Source: Pontibacter ramchanderi
GTDB lineage: Bacteria; Bacteroidota; Bacteroidia; Cytophagales; Hymenobacteraceae
Assembly: GCF_002846395.1 (NCBI RefSeq)
Contig: NZ_PJMU01000004.1
Coordinates: forward strand, 62,001 to 126,000
DNA length: 64,000 bases
Reading direction: 5' to 3'
Shown here: positions 9,084-16,859 of the stretch, in pieces
Position numbering within the stretch: position 1 is the stretch's first letter
How the letters are laid out: the number at the start of each line of letters is the position of its first letter
Notes under the pieces: generated by a model
What the model saw: only the letters and a program-made list of their open reading frames with translations
Told to the model about the DNA's origin: nothing
Database searches by the model: none
Position numbers and translations under genes: made by a program

Positions 9084-9359
9084 ATGTCAAAAAGAGCATT
9101 CTACACAGGCGTGACGCCGGAAGCATACAACGAACTGAAAAGCAAGCTGCAGACCTACGGCATGAATTTGCAGGGCGATAGCGGGCGCATTAGCGAGAAG
9201 GGCGTCAATGCGAATTTCAACTATGACCCTGCTGCAAAATCGCTCGAGATCAGCGACCTATCAGTAGGCTTTCCGGCCAGCATGATGATCAACGCCGACA
9301 GCCTGCTGCAGCGCATGAACGAGATGATCACCAAATACGGTGGCCGCGCTGAGGTATAG
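9084..9359 (+). CDS. Conserved-looking small protein, 91 residues, unknown
   Basis: I do not recognise a family. The start MSKRAFYTGVTPEAY at 9084 is preferred over an upstream in-frame start at 9045 whose extra residues (MRRYIFISKK...) look like AT-rich leader. The protein is soluble, with the pattern of a small alpha/beta domain: a helix (about 10-24, TPEAYNELKSKLQTYG), strands around residues 40-58 and a C-terminal helix ending MNEMITKYGGRAEV. No catalytic motif is visible. The gene for another small unknown protein follows 70 bases later in the same direction and the two end at one terminator, so they may form a two-gene unit. Confidence 0.7.
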   Translation: MSKRAFYTGVTPEAYNELKSKLQTYGMNLQGDSGRISEKGVNANFNYDPAAKSLEISDLSVGFPASMMINADSLLQRMNEMITKYGGRAEV

Positions 9360-9429
9360 CCCATATCCTGACGCAGATAATGCCGTATAAGAAAACCACT
9401 TGAACTAATTACCTAAACGAAACAAAACT

Positions 9430-9738
9430 ATGGAAAACGATAACAAGAGCAACCAGAAGGCCAGCAACGGCACACAAAGCCAGGGCAAGAAGGAACCAAG
9501 CGCTCTCAAGCTTCTGCAGCCGCACGACATGTCGAAGACCGTGGAGTCGGCGATGCACGTATTTCAGGGGAAACATGACAAACTGCCTGAGCTCCTGCAC
9601 GATGTAGGCAAACTGGTCCTACAGGGCGCACGCCGCATGAGCACGACGCAGCTTATCCTGACAGCCGGCGCGGTAACGCTTGGTGCCGTATTGGTGGCTA
9701 AATATGTGGCTGAACAGGACTTTGATTTCGAGGCTTAG
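9430..9738 (+). CDS. Small single-span membrane protein, 102 residues, unknown
   Basis: I do not recognise a family. Residues 1-25 are polar and low in complexity (NDNKSNQKASNGTQSQGKKE), the middle part (26-70) is predicted helical and amphipathic, and one transmembrane helix (about 76-92, LILTAGAVTLGAVLVAKYV) precedes a short acidic tail QDFDFEA. The topology resembles small DUF883/YtxH-like membrane-anchored proteins, but I see no diagnostic signature. It follows the 91-residue unknown in the same direction and is followed by a good terminator. Confidence 0.7.
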   Translation: MENDNKSNQKASNGTQSQGKKEPSALKLLQPHDMSKTVESAMHVFQGKHDKLPELLHDVGKLVLQGARRMSTTQLILTAGAVTLGAVLVAKYVAEQDFDFEA

Positions 9739-9760
9739 TCTCACACTCATAAAAACTAAG

Positions 9761-9790
9761 ACCCTTCGCCTGTTGGTGAAGGGTTTTTTT
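9761..9790 (+). terminator. Rho-independent terminator
   Basis: Arms ACCCTTCGCC (9761-9770) and GGTGAAGGGT (9775-9784) form a ten-pair stem with a TGTT loop, followed by seven T. It closes the transcript of the two small unknown genes. Confidence 0.85.
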
Positions 9791-9884
9791 GTGCCTGCAC
9801 ATTTCTGGTACGGCCTTTGTAATAGGACCCTATATAGCAACTGGCTATATTTACCAGATTATTTCAACCTTTTTTAACAAAACT

Positions 9885-10595
9885 ATGAAGAAAGTATCCT
9901 TAGTTGCCCTACTGTTCATGCTGGCAACTGTATTCCCCGCATTGGCGCAGCAGCAGGTTTTGCCGCCCCTGATTAGTGTAAACGGAATAGGGGAGGTGAA
10001 GCTCGAACCAAATGAAGTAGTTATTACCCTGGGTGTGGAAAACCGGGAGAAGACCCTGGATCAGGCCAGAAAGCAAACCGACAAGCAAGCCGCCGCTATT
10101 ATCGCCTATCTGCGCAAGCAGGGTGTAGACGCTAAAGACATCCAGACCTCTTTTGTGAACCTGCAGCCTATATACGCGGGAACAGAGTATGGCAAAGCAC
10201 AGCCGGAGTTTTACCTCGCCCAGAAAACCATGACGATCGTGATCAAAAAGATCAACAAGTTCGACGAACTCCTGTCTGGGTTGTATGACAATGGTGTGAA
10301 CCGCATTGATAACATCTATTTCAGGGTGTCGGACATGGAGAAGCACCGCGCTGAGGCCCGTAAGAAAGCCATAGCCGATGCCAAGCAGAAAGCCAACGCG
10401 CTCACTTCCGAGCTGGGTGCTAAGGTTGGCAAGGTATACTCTATCAGCGAGTATACCTCTAACGGTTCTCCGCGCGTAGGCTATGCAAAAGTGTCGATGG
10501 ACATGGAAATGGCGCAGAGTGGCGGACCTTCCATTGCCGGCGGCGAAGTAACTGTAACTTCTACTGTCAACGTAAGCTTTGTGATTGAGCAATAG
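9885..10595 (+). CDS. SIMPL-domain (DUF541) periplasmic protein
   Basis: A 236-residue exported SIMPL/DUF541 protein. The signal peptide MKKVSLVALLFMLATVFPALAQ fixes the start at 9885; the in-frame start at 9789 runs through the preceding terminator. The family core begins ISVNGIGEVKLEPNEV (about residue 28), continues with the helix rich in Lys/Gln (ARKQTDKQAAA) and ends with the paired strand VTVTSTVNVSFVIE. Members resemble the oxidative-stress defence protein YggE and BP26 channel-forming proteins; the exact role is unknown. It has its own terminator. Confidence 0.88.
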   Translation: MKKVSLVALLFMLATVFPALAQQQVLPPLISVNGIGEVKLEPNEVVITLGVENREKTLDQARKQTDKQAAAIIAYLRKQGVDAKDIQTSFVNLQPIYAGTEYGKAQPEFYLAQKTMTIVIKKINKFDELLSGLYDNGVNRIDNIYFRVSDMEKHRAEARKKAIADAKQKANALTSELGAKVGKVYSISEYTSNGSPRVGYAKVSMDMEMAQSGGPSIAGGEVTVTSTVNVSFVIEQ

Positions 10596-10618
10596 GTGCA
10601 ACAGGTATACCGCATTAA

Positions 10619-10654
10619 AAAAGAGCTCCCTGGCTACAGCCGGGGAGCTCTTTT
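10619..10654. terminator. Bidirectional hairpin terminator
   Basis: Arms AAAAGAGCTCCC (10619-10630) and GGGAGCTCTTTT (10643-10654) pair perfectly, between the convergent SIMPL gene and the zinc-ribbon gene. Confidence 0.85.
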
Positions 10655-10683
10655 GTTTTGTTGGCCAGAATAAAAGGAGCTGC

Positions 10684-11682
10684 TTACTGTTGCTTCTGGT
10701 AACGTTCCATTGGTTGGAAGTTGTTGTAGTCGTCGAGCAGAAAGCTGATTGGTTTGCCGGGAACCGCCAGGATCTCATGCTCGCGGATATCCCAGGGTTT
10801 AAGCATTTCCTCCAGCATGTGCGCATAAGCAGTCATCTCCCAGGGGTTGAAGATCTCGTTCGTCACATCATCTATGATCGTGTCGAGGGTAATATGGCTG
10901 TCTCCGGGCTTTAGCGGGCGCTCGAAATACTCTGGTATCACATTAAAAATATAAGCCGCATAAAAAACACGCGCCTTGAACTCCGCTACCTGTATAGGGT
11001 GCAGTTGCTGCCCTTGCGTGAGACGGTAAAGCTTGCCCAGCGCCTTGCCGATGATGCCGTTGTCGAGCAGGGTGCATGCGAGCACTACCGGACCCAGTTT
11101 AATGCTAAAAGCCATGGTAGTAAGTTCGTCCTGGTATTCGAAAGGCAGATCGTCTTCCGTCGGATTCACTTCCAGGATAAAAAGCGAGCAAGGTAGAAAA
11201 TCGGAAAACTCCATAGGCACCCGCATGGATTGCAGCACTTTAAAGAACTCACGGAATTTGCCCAACATTTTCGGATTTTCGCTCACCGGGTTCTGCGGCA
11301 TGATCAGTGGGTCGGCCTCCTTGATAAGTTCGGTGATCAGGGTGCCGTAGTACATTTTGCCGATCCACTGAAACAGCTTTTTGGGATCCATTGCCTGAAA
11401 GCCCGCTATACCTTGCTCAGCCGCCTTCGCTATTTCATGTTCGAGCGGAATGACGTGCTGGGTATGGCAGTGGTCGCAGCAAGGGATGGTCAGTTCGGCG
11501 TATGTTGTAATGCTCTTATCGAGCAGCAGCAGTTCTTTGTCCCGCAGTTGGTATTTGTCCTGCAACCAGGTCGCGAACACCGGTGTTCGATTTTCAGGTT
11601 CAGTATGTGCCCCGCACAGAAAGCAGTGCTTGTCGCTGAACTGCATGTTCGGAAACGGGTCATATAGTTTCAATTCCGTCAT
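10684..11682 (-). CDS. Unknown 332-residue protein with CxxC/CxxC zinc motif
   Basis: I cannot name this protein. The N-terminus has CFLCG (residues 20-24) and PCCDHCHTQH (residues 68-77), which together make a four-cysteine zinc site of the kind seen in HNH/zinc-ribbon proteins; the usual HNH catalytic His-Asn-His pattern is not visible. The remainder is predicted mostly helical, with no signal peptide or membrane span. It stands alone, convergent with the SIMPL gene. A TATCTTTG promoter box lies 20 bases upstream of the ATG, so the mRNA leader would be very short. Composition matches the neighbours, giving no sign of recent transfer. Confidence 0.75.
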   Translation of the reverse strand: MTELKLYDPFPNMQFSDKHCFLCGAHTEPENRTPVFATWLQDKYQLRDKELLLLDKSITTYAELTIPCCDHCHTQHVIPLEHEIAKAAEQGIAGFQAMDPKKLFQWIGKMYYGTLITELIKEADPLIMPQNPVSENPKMLGKFREFFKVLQSMRVPMEFSDFLPCSLFILEVNPTEDDLPFEYQDELTTMAFSIKLGPVVLACTLLDNGIIGKALGKLYRLTQGQQLHPIQVAEFKARVFYAAYIFNVIPEYFERPLKPGDSHITLDTIIDDVTNEIFNPWEMTAYAHMLEEMLKPWDIREHEILAVPGKPISFLLDDYNNFQPMERYQKQQ

Positions 11683-11702
11683 GGTCGTGTTGTTTGGAGG
11701 TG

Positions 11703-11710
11703 CAAAGATA
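11703..11710 (-). promoter_or_regulatory. -7 element (TATCTTTG) before the zinc-ribbon gene
   Basis: Perfect TAnnTTTG on the minus strand, 20 bases before the start codon at 11682. No clear -33 TTG is seen. Confidence 0.45.
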
Positions 11711-11724
11711 CGAAGAAGTGCTTG

Positions 11725-12065
11725 CCGGAGTCAGGATTTTCAGGATTAAAGAGGCCCTCTACCCATGTATTGACAGGTTTCTCTTATAAGTCAGAAGAGG
11801 TTGTGTAGGTATAACTTGTCAGAATCAGGATTTTCAGGATTAAAGAATTGACAGGATTCTCGTGCACGATTGACATCCCCCTGCCCCCAAGGGGGACTTT
11901 CTGCTATTGCCATTCGACAGGTATATTGTCCGAAATAACCTGCTCTGAGCCTTTGAGTAGAACGCTATACCTTGCCAGATCATCAGCTATACCTTATACC
12001 TGGGCCGGAGGCCCCACGGAACCAGACACGAGCGTGGACGTTCGCGCCATTCGGCAAATACTTTG
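11725..12065. repeat. Mosaic interspersed repeat island, copy 1
   Basis: Non-coding stretch of almost 500 bases between the zinc-ribbon gene and rnpB. It holds block A (TCAGGATTTTCAGGATTAAAGA, twice, at about 11730 and 11827), block B (CGATTGACATCCCCCTGCC onward to GCTATTGCCAT, about 11868-11912) and block C (ACCAGACACGAGCGTGGACG onward to GCGCCAT, 12021-12050). The same three blocks recur in the same relative order, but inverted, at 41494-42036. Block C is an imperfect palindrome around CGAGCGT. Five TATACCT/AGGTATA words lie between the blocks. Confidence 0.75.
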
Positions 12066-12168
12066 GTGAGAAAAAATATATAAAGAAAAGCCGATCGCTA
12101 TACCTGCCCGAACTAACAACTAAAAAGAAGAGATGATCTAACAAAAGAGAAGTGAGAAAGAAAAGTTT

Positions 12169-12623
12169 AACAGCAAGCCTGTAAGCCGGGTTCTGTCGCT
12201 ACGCCCGAAAGCGCGCGTCTTATCATTTATCTAGGCCTGCACTCACGCACAGGCTCCATCGACCTACCCACTGACATCGGACGAGCAGCCCTTAGCCCCG
12301 CCGAAGCGAGGCGCTGTCAGCCTATTTGGTCTTTCAACTCCTAAGGTTTACCCAGCCGGACTGGTCACCCAGCCGCTGGTGCGCTCTTACCGCACCTTTT
12401 CACCCTTACCCTTTTTCAGTGATCAGTTAGCAGTAAACAGTCACCAGAAAACTGATTACTGTTTATTGTTCCCTGTTTACTGTAAAGGGCGGTACTTTTC
12501 TGTGGCACTGGCTGTAGCCTTCCCGTCTCCCGAAAGGCCCCTTCCCGTTAGGAAGTAGGATGCTCTGTGTTGCCCGGACTTTCCTCCCCTCCAAACGGAG
12601 CGGCGATAAGACGGCTTGCTGTT
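12169..12623 (-). ncRNA. rnpB: RNase P RNA (class A)
   Basis: Catalytic RNA of RNase P, which trims tRNA 5' leaders. On the minus strand the ends AACAGCAAGCC and GGCTTGCTGTT pair as helix P1. Conserved region I is GGGGAGGAAAGTCCGGGC (near 12590), region III with P13 is GGTAAGGGTGAAAAGGTGCGG, region IV contains GGCCTAGATAAATGA, and the 3' part has ACAGAACCCGGCTTA. The length, 455 bases, is more than the 375-400 usual for class A; the excess lies in helix P12 between regions II and III (about 12412-12487), where an AT-rich palindromic segment is inserted. Confidence 0.97.
12412..12487 (-). repeat. Repeat-like AT-rich insertion in the P12 helix of rnpB
   Basis: Within rnpB, CAGTAAACAG (12431-12440) and CTGTTTACTG (12473-12482) pair perfectly, with a further ACTGTTTATT copy between them. 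The same words (CAGTTAGCAG, CAGTAAAC, GATAACTG, GTTAACTG) form intergenic inverted repeats at 12658-12740 and 57683-57845. P12 is a naturally variable helix, so the insertion should be tolerated. Confidence 0.65.
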
Positions 12624-12639
12624 AAGCTTTCTATACCTG

Positions 12640-12647
12640 CAAAGGTA
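12640..12647 (-). promoter_or_regulatory. -7 element (TACCTTTG) of rnpB
   Basis: Perfect TAnnTTTG on the minus strand, 16 bases before the paired 5' end of RNase P RNA. Confidence 0.55.
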
Positions 12648-12657
12648 CGAAACAGTA

Positions 12658-12740
12658 TACAGTTAGCAGTTATCAGTAAACAAGAATCCCTTATAAATAA
12701 TTCTGGTCTCCAATTCACTGATAACTAAGTATTGTTAACT
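12658..12740. repeat. Intergenic inverted repeat of the CAGTTATCAGT word family
   Basis: AGTTATCAGT (12668-12677) and ACTGATAACT (12717-12726) are perfect inverted copies, flanked by CAGTTAGCAG and GTTAACTG variants. It sits between rnpB and the end of the Smr gene and may form a hairpin that separates the two transcripts. Confidence 0.55.
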
Positions 12741-12749
12741 GTCATATTG

Positions 12750-13709
12750 TTATCTGAGCCTCACCAAGGTCGCGCCGTAGCCAAACTTTTCTTTTTTGGC
12801 GTCTTCGTAATGGCGAATGTTGGGGGTTCTGCTCAGGATCTTCTGAATTTCCTTGCGCAGCACGCCGTTGCCGGTGCCGTGGATGAACACGATCTCGTGC
12901 ATGTTGGCGGCCATGGCGCGGTCCAGCGCATCCTGAAAGCGGTCGAGCTGTAGCTTGAGCATGGCGCTGTTACTCATGCCGCTGTAGTCTTCCACCAGTT
13001 TGTCGATGTGCAGGTCCACTTCGTGCTCGGGTGCCTGCACCTTGGCTTGCTCCTGGGCAGCGGGCTTTTCAGAGAGTTGCTCCTTTATCTTGTCTGTGTC
13101 AACTGCCACCGGTTTGGTGTCGAGCTGGAACAGGTAAGCCTCTTTGTTAAGCACCGGCGCGGTCTTCTTGCTCTTGTAGAAAGAGTTGGCCCGGAACTGC
13201 ACTTTCTTGGTGACAGGCTCGAACAGACTCGGACTGCCATTGCGGTGCTGCAGAAACTGCACGATCAGCGTTGGCCACTTCTCAAAGTCCTTCATATGGT
13301 AATGGCTCACGATACGGCTTGCCTTCGGAGCCAGCTTGTCGTTCTGCAAGCCCCGGTACTGGTTGTTACGCTCTTCGCCACAAGTAAACAGCACGTCGTA
13401 ATCGGTGTTGTTCACTACCGTAGCAGCCAGCAGCTCGTCTGACTGGTGCACCATGGCCAGATAAATGCCTTTTTCGGCCAGCACAGGCGCGGGCGGTTCT
13501 TTGCGGGCCGCTGGTTTTGCGTAGGCTTCAGGCTCAGTATTGCGGAAAGCCTTTGCCTCTTCCGGCGCGATCAAAACGATCTCACGACGAGAAACAGGTA
13601 TGGTGAAGTCATTGTCAATGGCGACTTCCACGATGTTATTATCTAGTATGCGGGTGATAATGCCCTCTTCACGGCCCGACATCAGGCGTACGCGATCTCC
13701 TACGTTCAT
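12750..13709 (-). CDS. DUF2027 plus Smr-domain protein
   Basis: A 319-residue protein with an N-terminal small beta domain (MNVGDRVRLMSGREEGII), a DUF2027 region (about 75-215) and a C-terminal Smr domain (about 235-319) with HEIVFIHGTGNGVLRKEI and the terminal FGYGATLVRL. Smr domains are nucleic-acid nickases related to the MutS2 C-terminus; the DUF2027-Smr arrangement is characteristic of Bacteroidota. Its cellular task is not established, though MutS2-like recombination control or ribosome rescue are possibilities. It follows its own promoter box (13781-13788) and ends near rnpB. Confidence 0.87.
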   Translation of the reverse strand: MNVGDRVRLMSGREEGIITRILDNNIVEVAIDNDFTIPVSRREIVLIAPEEAKAFRNTEPEAYAKPAARKEPPAPVLAEKGIYLAMVHQSDELLAATVVNNTDYDVLFTCGEERNNQYRGLQNDKLAPKASRIVSHYHMKDFEKWPTLIVQFLQHRNGSPSLFEPVTKKVQFRANSFYKSKKTAPVLNKEAYLFQLDTKPVAVDTDKIKEQLSEKPAAQEQAKVQAPEHEVDLHIDKLVEDYSGMSNSAMLKLQLDRFQDALDRAMAANMHEIVFIHGTGNGVLRKEIQKILSRTPNIRHYEDAKKEKFGYGATLVRLR

Positions 13710-13780
13710 AGTCCAATGTTTAAGGACAAAGTATAAGGTTGCTGCTATACCTTGTCTTGTAAGTACAGATTGATTTTACA

Positions 13781-13788
13781 CAAAGATA
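13781..13788 (-). promoter_or_regulatory. -7 element (TATCTTTG) before the Smr gene
   Basis: Perfect TAnnTTTG on the minus strand, about 70 bases before the start codon at 13709; no clear -33 element. Confidence 0.4.
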
Positions 13789-13818
13789 CGATTTGCGCGG
13801 CGGATTAATCGTCTTGTA

Positions 13819-14724
13819 TTAGAAGTATAGCGGATGGAAACGTAGTCCATCTTTGCGGTTGTACTCCAGTGCCGGTGCCGGTATCTTAACGATACTAAGT
13901 ACATAGAGCGCCGTGTTCAGCACTTTGCTACGACCTTTAAAATGCATCAGGTTGAGGTCAGGGCTGAGGTAAAACTGACGGCGGGCATTGAAACCGCGTG
14001 CCCGGTTCAGTTCCGGGTCGTTGTATACCATCCCCTCGGCACCGTAACCTACCGCTATGCTCAGCCATTTGGGGTAGTGGCTTTCCGTTTTCAGAAAATC
14101 GCCCACATTCACCGACAGCCAGTAGGTTTGACCATTATAGTCTTTCAGTGCCTGCTCCGGCAGGGTACTGCCCAGCACATTGGGCCGCTCAGCAGCATAA
14201 CCGGTCGTCCGGAAAGAGAACTTGGGCATAATGCGCACCTCCCGCCAGGCCAGTTCCTGTGCTACCACGGCCGCCGAGCCAACTGTATTGGCGATCGCGT
14301 CGCCCACCGAAGCACCGTAGTCGGACTGAAAGCCATCGAAAACCTCGATGGGGCTCTGCAGGAAGATTCCCGTCAAGCCACCGTACCAGATCGCCTGTTT
14401 GTCGGGCACGCCGGCCCAGCGCAGCAGGTCTATGCCCGCACGGCTCTGGTGGAAGGCCCCCCAGAAGTGACCGGCTTTGTCCATTTGCTTCCATTGCCGG
14501 TTATCATTAAAAAAATGAAAGCTCGTGCGCTCCTGATCTTTATACCACGCCTGATTGAGTGATACCAGCATGGCCGTGTAGCCCACTGCAAAACCGCTAC
14601 CCAACACCACCAGGCGCTGTTTGTTAGGGGCTGTAGCCGTAGAGTCAGGTATAGCCGCCATACCTCGTAGCGGGTGCAGCATGCTAAGCAGACATAGCCA
14701 GAAAAGGAGCAGATATCGGTACAT
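13819..14724 (-). CDS. DUF2279 (YfiM-like) exported protein
   Basis: A 301-residue protein of family DUF2279, predicted periplasmic or outer-membrane. It begins with a signal peptide (MYRYLLLFWLCLLSMLHPLRGMAA), then the family core with WKQMDKAGHFWGAF and SPIEVFDGFQSDYGAS, where the conserved His/Asp/Asp residues lie, and a C-terminal beta-rich half. I chose the ATG at 14724 over the TTG at 14733. A TATCTTTG box ends only six bases before this ATG, so the mRNA is probably leaderless or nearly so. Function unknown. Confidence 0.8.
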   Translation of the reverse strand: MYRYLLLFWLCLLSMLHPLRGMAAIPDSTATAPNKQRLVVLGSGFAVGYTAMLVSLNQAWYKDQERTSFHFFNDNRQWKQMDKAGHFWGAFHQSRAGIDLLRWAGVPDKQAIWYGGLTGIFLQSPIEVFDGFQSDYGASVGDAIANTVGSAAVVAQELAWREVRIMPKFSFRTTGYAAERPNVLGSTLPEQALKDYNGQTYWLSVNVGDFLKTESHYPKWLSIAVGYGAEGMVYNDPELNRARGFNARRQFYLSPDLNLMHFKGRSKVLNTALYVLSIVKIPAPALEYNRKDGLRFHPLYF

Positions 14725-14730
14725 GGGGAT

Positions 14731-14759
14731 CAAAGATACGCATACCGCTCAGAAACCAA
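14731..14759 (-). promoter_or_regulatory. Promoter of the DUF2279 gene, close to the start codon
   Basis: Minus strand: TTG (complement of 14757-14759), 18 bases, TATCTTTG (complement of 14731-14738). The start codon follows after six bases. Confidence 0.6.
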
Positions 14760-14862
14760 TTTGCCACCCAATATTTTAAGCAGAGTTTAATGCCTTTCTA
14801 ATCTGTTTTTAATATGCTTTTAATAGCAGCCTTATACCTTCGTGCGAGTTTGAATACCCGCT

Positions 14863-15717
14863 ATGAAACGCACCTTTTTCGCCCTTATTTTTTTTGCAGC
14901 CATTTCCATCACGGCCATGGCTCAGGAAACGGCCATACCTGACACTGCCACCCAGCAGCAACCCAAAAAGCCACTGAAGCTGGACCATGCTGAACCGCTG
15001 TACATTGACCTGATCCGCGACCTTGGTGCGCACAAAGGAGAGAAGGAGTGGAACATAGGCGCCGGTATGACCGACAACCTCGGCTACGATCGCTACGAGT
15101 TTCTGGTGGAGTATGAGTGGGCGCCGATCGACCGACTGGGTCTGGAGATTGAAGTGCCGGTTTCGGTTTACACAACTAATAGCAAAGACCGCCGACCGGA
15201 GGTGTACCGCCCTTCTGATCGGATCGAGTCCCTGAAGCTGGCAGCGCAGTATACCTTTTTGGTGAACAAGCGTCTTAAAGCTTCCATGGCGCTGGGCAAC
15301 ATCACCGAGTTTGAGCTGACGGATCTGGACCAGATTCGACGTGACGACATTTTCAAAGGCATTTTGTTCAATCCCTTTTTGGTGGCGGCCAAAAAATGGG
15401 GAAGCAATTTTCACTCCCTGATCTATACTGGCCCGCGTCTGATCAACCACTTTGGCCACAACGGACTGGAAACCAGCTACGAGATCAACACGAGTGCCCA
15501 TTATATGATACCGAACTCACGCAATTTCGTCGGGCTTGAGGTGAACAAGGAAATGCAGGGTGGGCATATGGACATGGTGCTGCGTCCGCAGATGCGACTG
15601 TTGATCAACGAAGGGCTGATGATCGGCATCGTGACAGGTATACCGGTTACAAAGGAGCGGGAGCGTATGAGCACCTTTTTCCGACTGATCTACGAGCCGG
15701 GGCACAAAAAGCATTAA
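14863..15717 (+). CDS. HAEPLYID-family exported protein
   Basis: A 284-residue protein with a signal peptide (MKRTFFALIFFAAISITAMAQ) and the signature DHAEPLYIDLIRDLGA at about residues 41-56 that gives the Bacteroidota HAEPLYID family its name. The rest is a series of amphipathic strands (EWNIGAGMTDN, ELEIEVPVSVY-type) ending in aromatic positions, consistent with an outer-membrane beta barrel. Function is not known. It is divergent from the DUF2279 gene and followed by a strong terminator. Confidence 0.75.
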   Translation: MKRTFFALIFFAAISITAMAQETAIPDTATQQQPKKPLKLDHAEPLYIDLIRDLGAHKGEKEWNIGAGMTDNLGYDRYEFLVEYEWAPIDRLGLEIEVPVSVYTTNSKDRRPEVYRPSDRIESLKLAAQYTFLVNKRLKASMALGNITEFELTDLDQIRRDDIFKGILFNPFLVAAKKWGSNFHSLIYTGPRLINHFGHNGLETSYEINTSAHYMIPNSRNFVGLEVNKEMQGGHMDMVLRPQMRLLINEGLMIGIVTGIPVTKERERMSTFFRLIYEPGHKKH

Positions 15718-15782
15718 GTTATAAGAAGTGAAGCAAGTACTTGCTGATATTTTTAAAGTTTAGATTGTTGTTTATTTATTGT

Positions 15783-15816
15783 CAGCGCCGTTGCCAAGCA
15801 ACGGCGCTGTTTTTTA
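15783..15816. terminator. Bidirectional terminator
   Basis: CAGCGCCGTTGC (15783-15794) and GCAACGGCGCTG (15798-15809) form a perfect 12-pair stem with a three-base loop and a TTTTTT tail; it overlaps the end of the convergent SDR gene. Confidence 0.9.
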
Positions 15817-16533
15817 AAGGATTTTGACGGTGCTCATGCCGCCATCCAAATGCAGCACCTGTCCGGTTACCCAACTGGAATCGTCGCTGAGGAGGTATGC
15901 GGCGGCCTTGGCCAGGTCCTCGGGTTGGCCTATGCGGCCGAGTGGGTGACGTTTGTTGGCTGCCTCTACTTTTTCCGGGGTGCTCAGCAGGGACTGGGAG
16001 AGGGGGGTGGCAGTGAGCGAAGGGGCGATGGCGTTTACCCGTATACCCGCGCTGGCGAACTCGGCCGCCAGTGATACAGCCAGTCCCTCGACGGCTGCTT
16101 TGCTGGAGGCGATGGAAGCGTGAAAAGGCATGCCCAACCGGACGGCCACGGTACTGAAGAGCAGCATGCTGGCATTGGCTGGCTTCTTGAGCAGGGGCAG
16201 CACGGACTTTATACTCTGTATCGCGCCCAACACATTCAATTCATACTCCTGCCGGAAGTCCTCCAGGCTCATGCGCTCAAAGGGGCGGAGTTTGATGGAG
16301 CCCGGGCAATAAACAAAGCCATGTAGCTCATTTGGCAGGGCTTTGGTAAAGCCTGTGTCAAATGCCAGCACATCCAGCTCCAAGTGCTCTATACCTAGTT
16401 CCTCTATTGCATCAGAGGTTTTGCGCGAGGCCACATATACGCGCGCACCTTCCGACTGCAGCTGTTGGGCTATGGCCAAACCAATGCCTGTTGTGCCGCC
16501 AATTAGTAAAATGTTCTTCCCTTCAAATCGCAT
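15814..16533 (-). CDS. SDR-fold protein with a substituted catalytic tetrad
   Basis: A 239-residue short-chain dehydrogenase/reductase fold. The cofactor motif GGTTGIG (residues 12-18) and the closing HLDGGMS are intact, and N100 and K145 are at the catalytic Asn and Lys positions. However, the normal YxxxK is IASSK: position 141 is Ile where the catalytic Tyr should be, and the Ser position 13 residues earlier is Thr128. The nucleotide sequence (ATC at 16111-16113 on the minus strand) confirms this is not a reading error of the frame. It is either a non-redox SDR or a subgroup using other residues; I recall similar HAS-type variants in relatives, so it is probably not a recent mutation. Confidence 0.82.
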   Translation of the reverse strand: MRFEGKNILLIGGTTGIGLAIAQQLQSEGARVYVASRKTSDAIEELGIEHLELDVLAFDTGFTKALPNELHGFVYCPGSIKLRPFERMSLEDFRQEYELNVLGAIQSIKSVLPLLKKPANASMLLFSTVAVRLGMPFHASIASSKAAVEGLAVSLAAEFASAGIRVNAIAPSLTATPLSQSLLSTPEKVEAANKRHPLGRIGQPEDLAKAAAYLLSDDSSWVTGQVLHLDGGMSTVKIL

Positions 16534-16859
16534 CGTGCTCTTTACCTGTCTCTTGCTATAACAACTGGCAGATCACTGCATTGTTCAAGCCCCCTTCATT
16601 TTATTGCTAGTTCAGCGATAAAATACTGACAGTTAACAAGGTATAAAACTGCAAATATTGATTAAATTGAATTATAACCTTATCTTGAAAAAGCCTGTAT
16701 TAAGGGATGTTTTCAAAGCGGCAGGCTCTTTCTTTTCCCGTCTGTCATCTTCTATACCTGTTTATCTTAATGGCTTATACCTGTGGCATAACATAGTTTT
16801 CCTGTTAGCCCTTAACTGATAAAATTTATAGTGCAGCTATACCTTACATCTCACCACTC

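Noticed and set aside
10684..11682. HNH endonuclease
   Set aside because: Only the zinc cysteines are present; no His-Asn-His catalytic pattern could be found.
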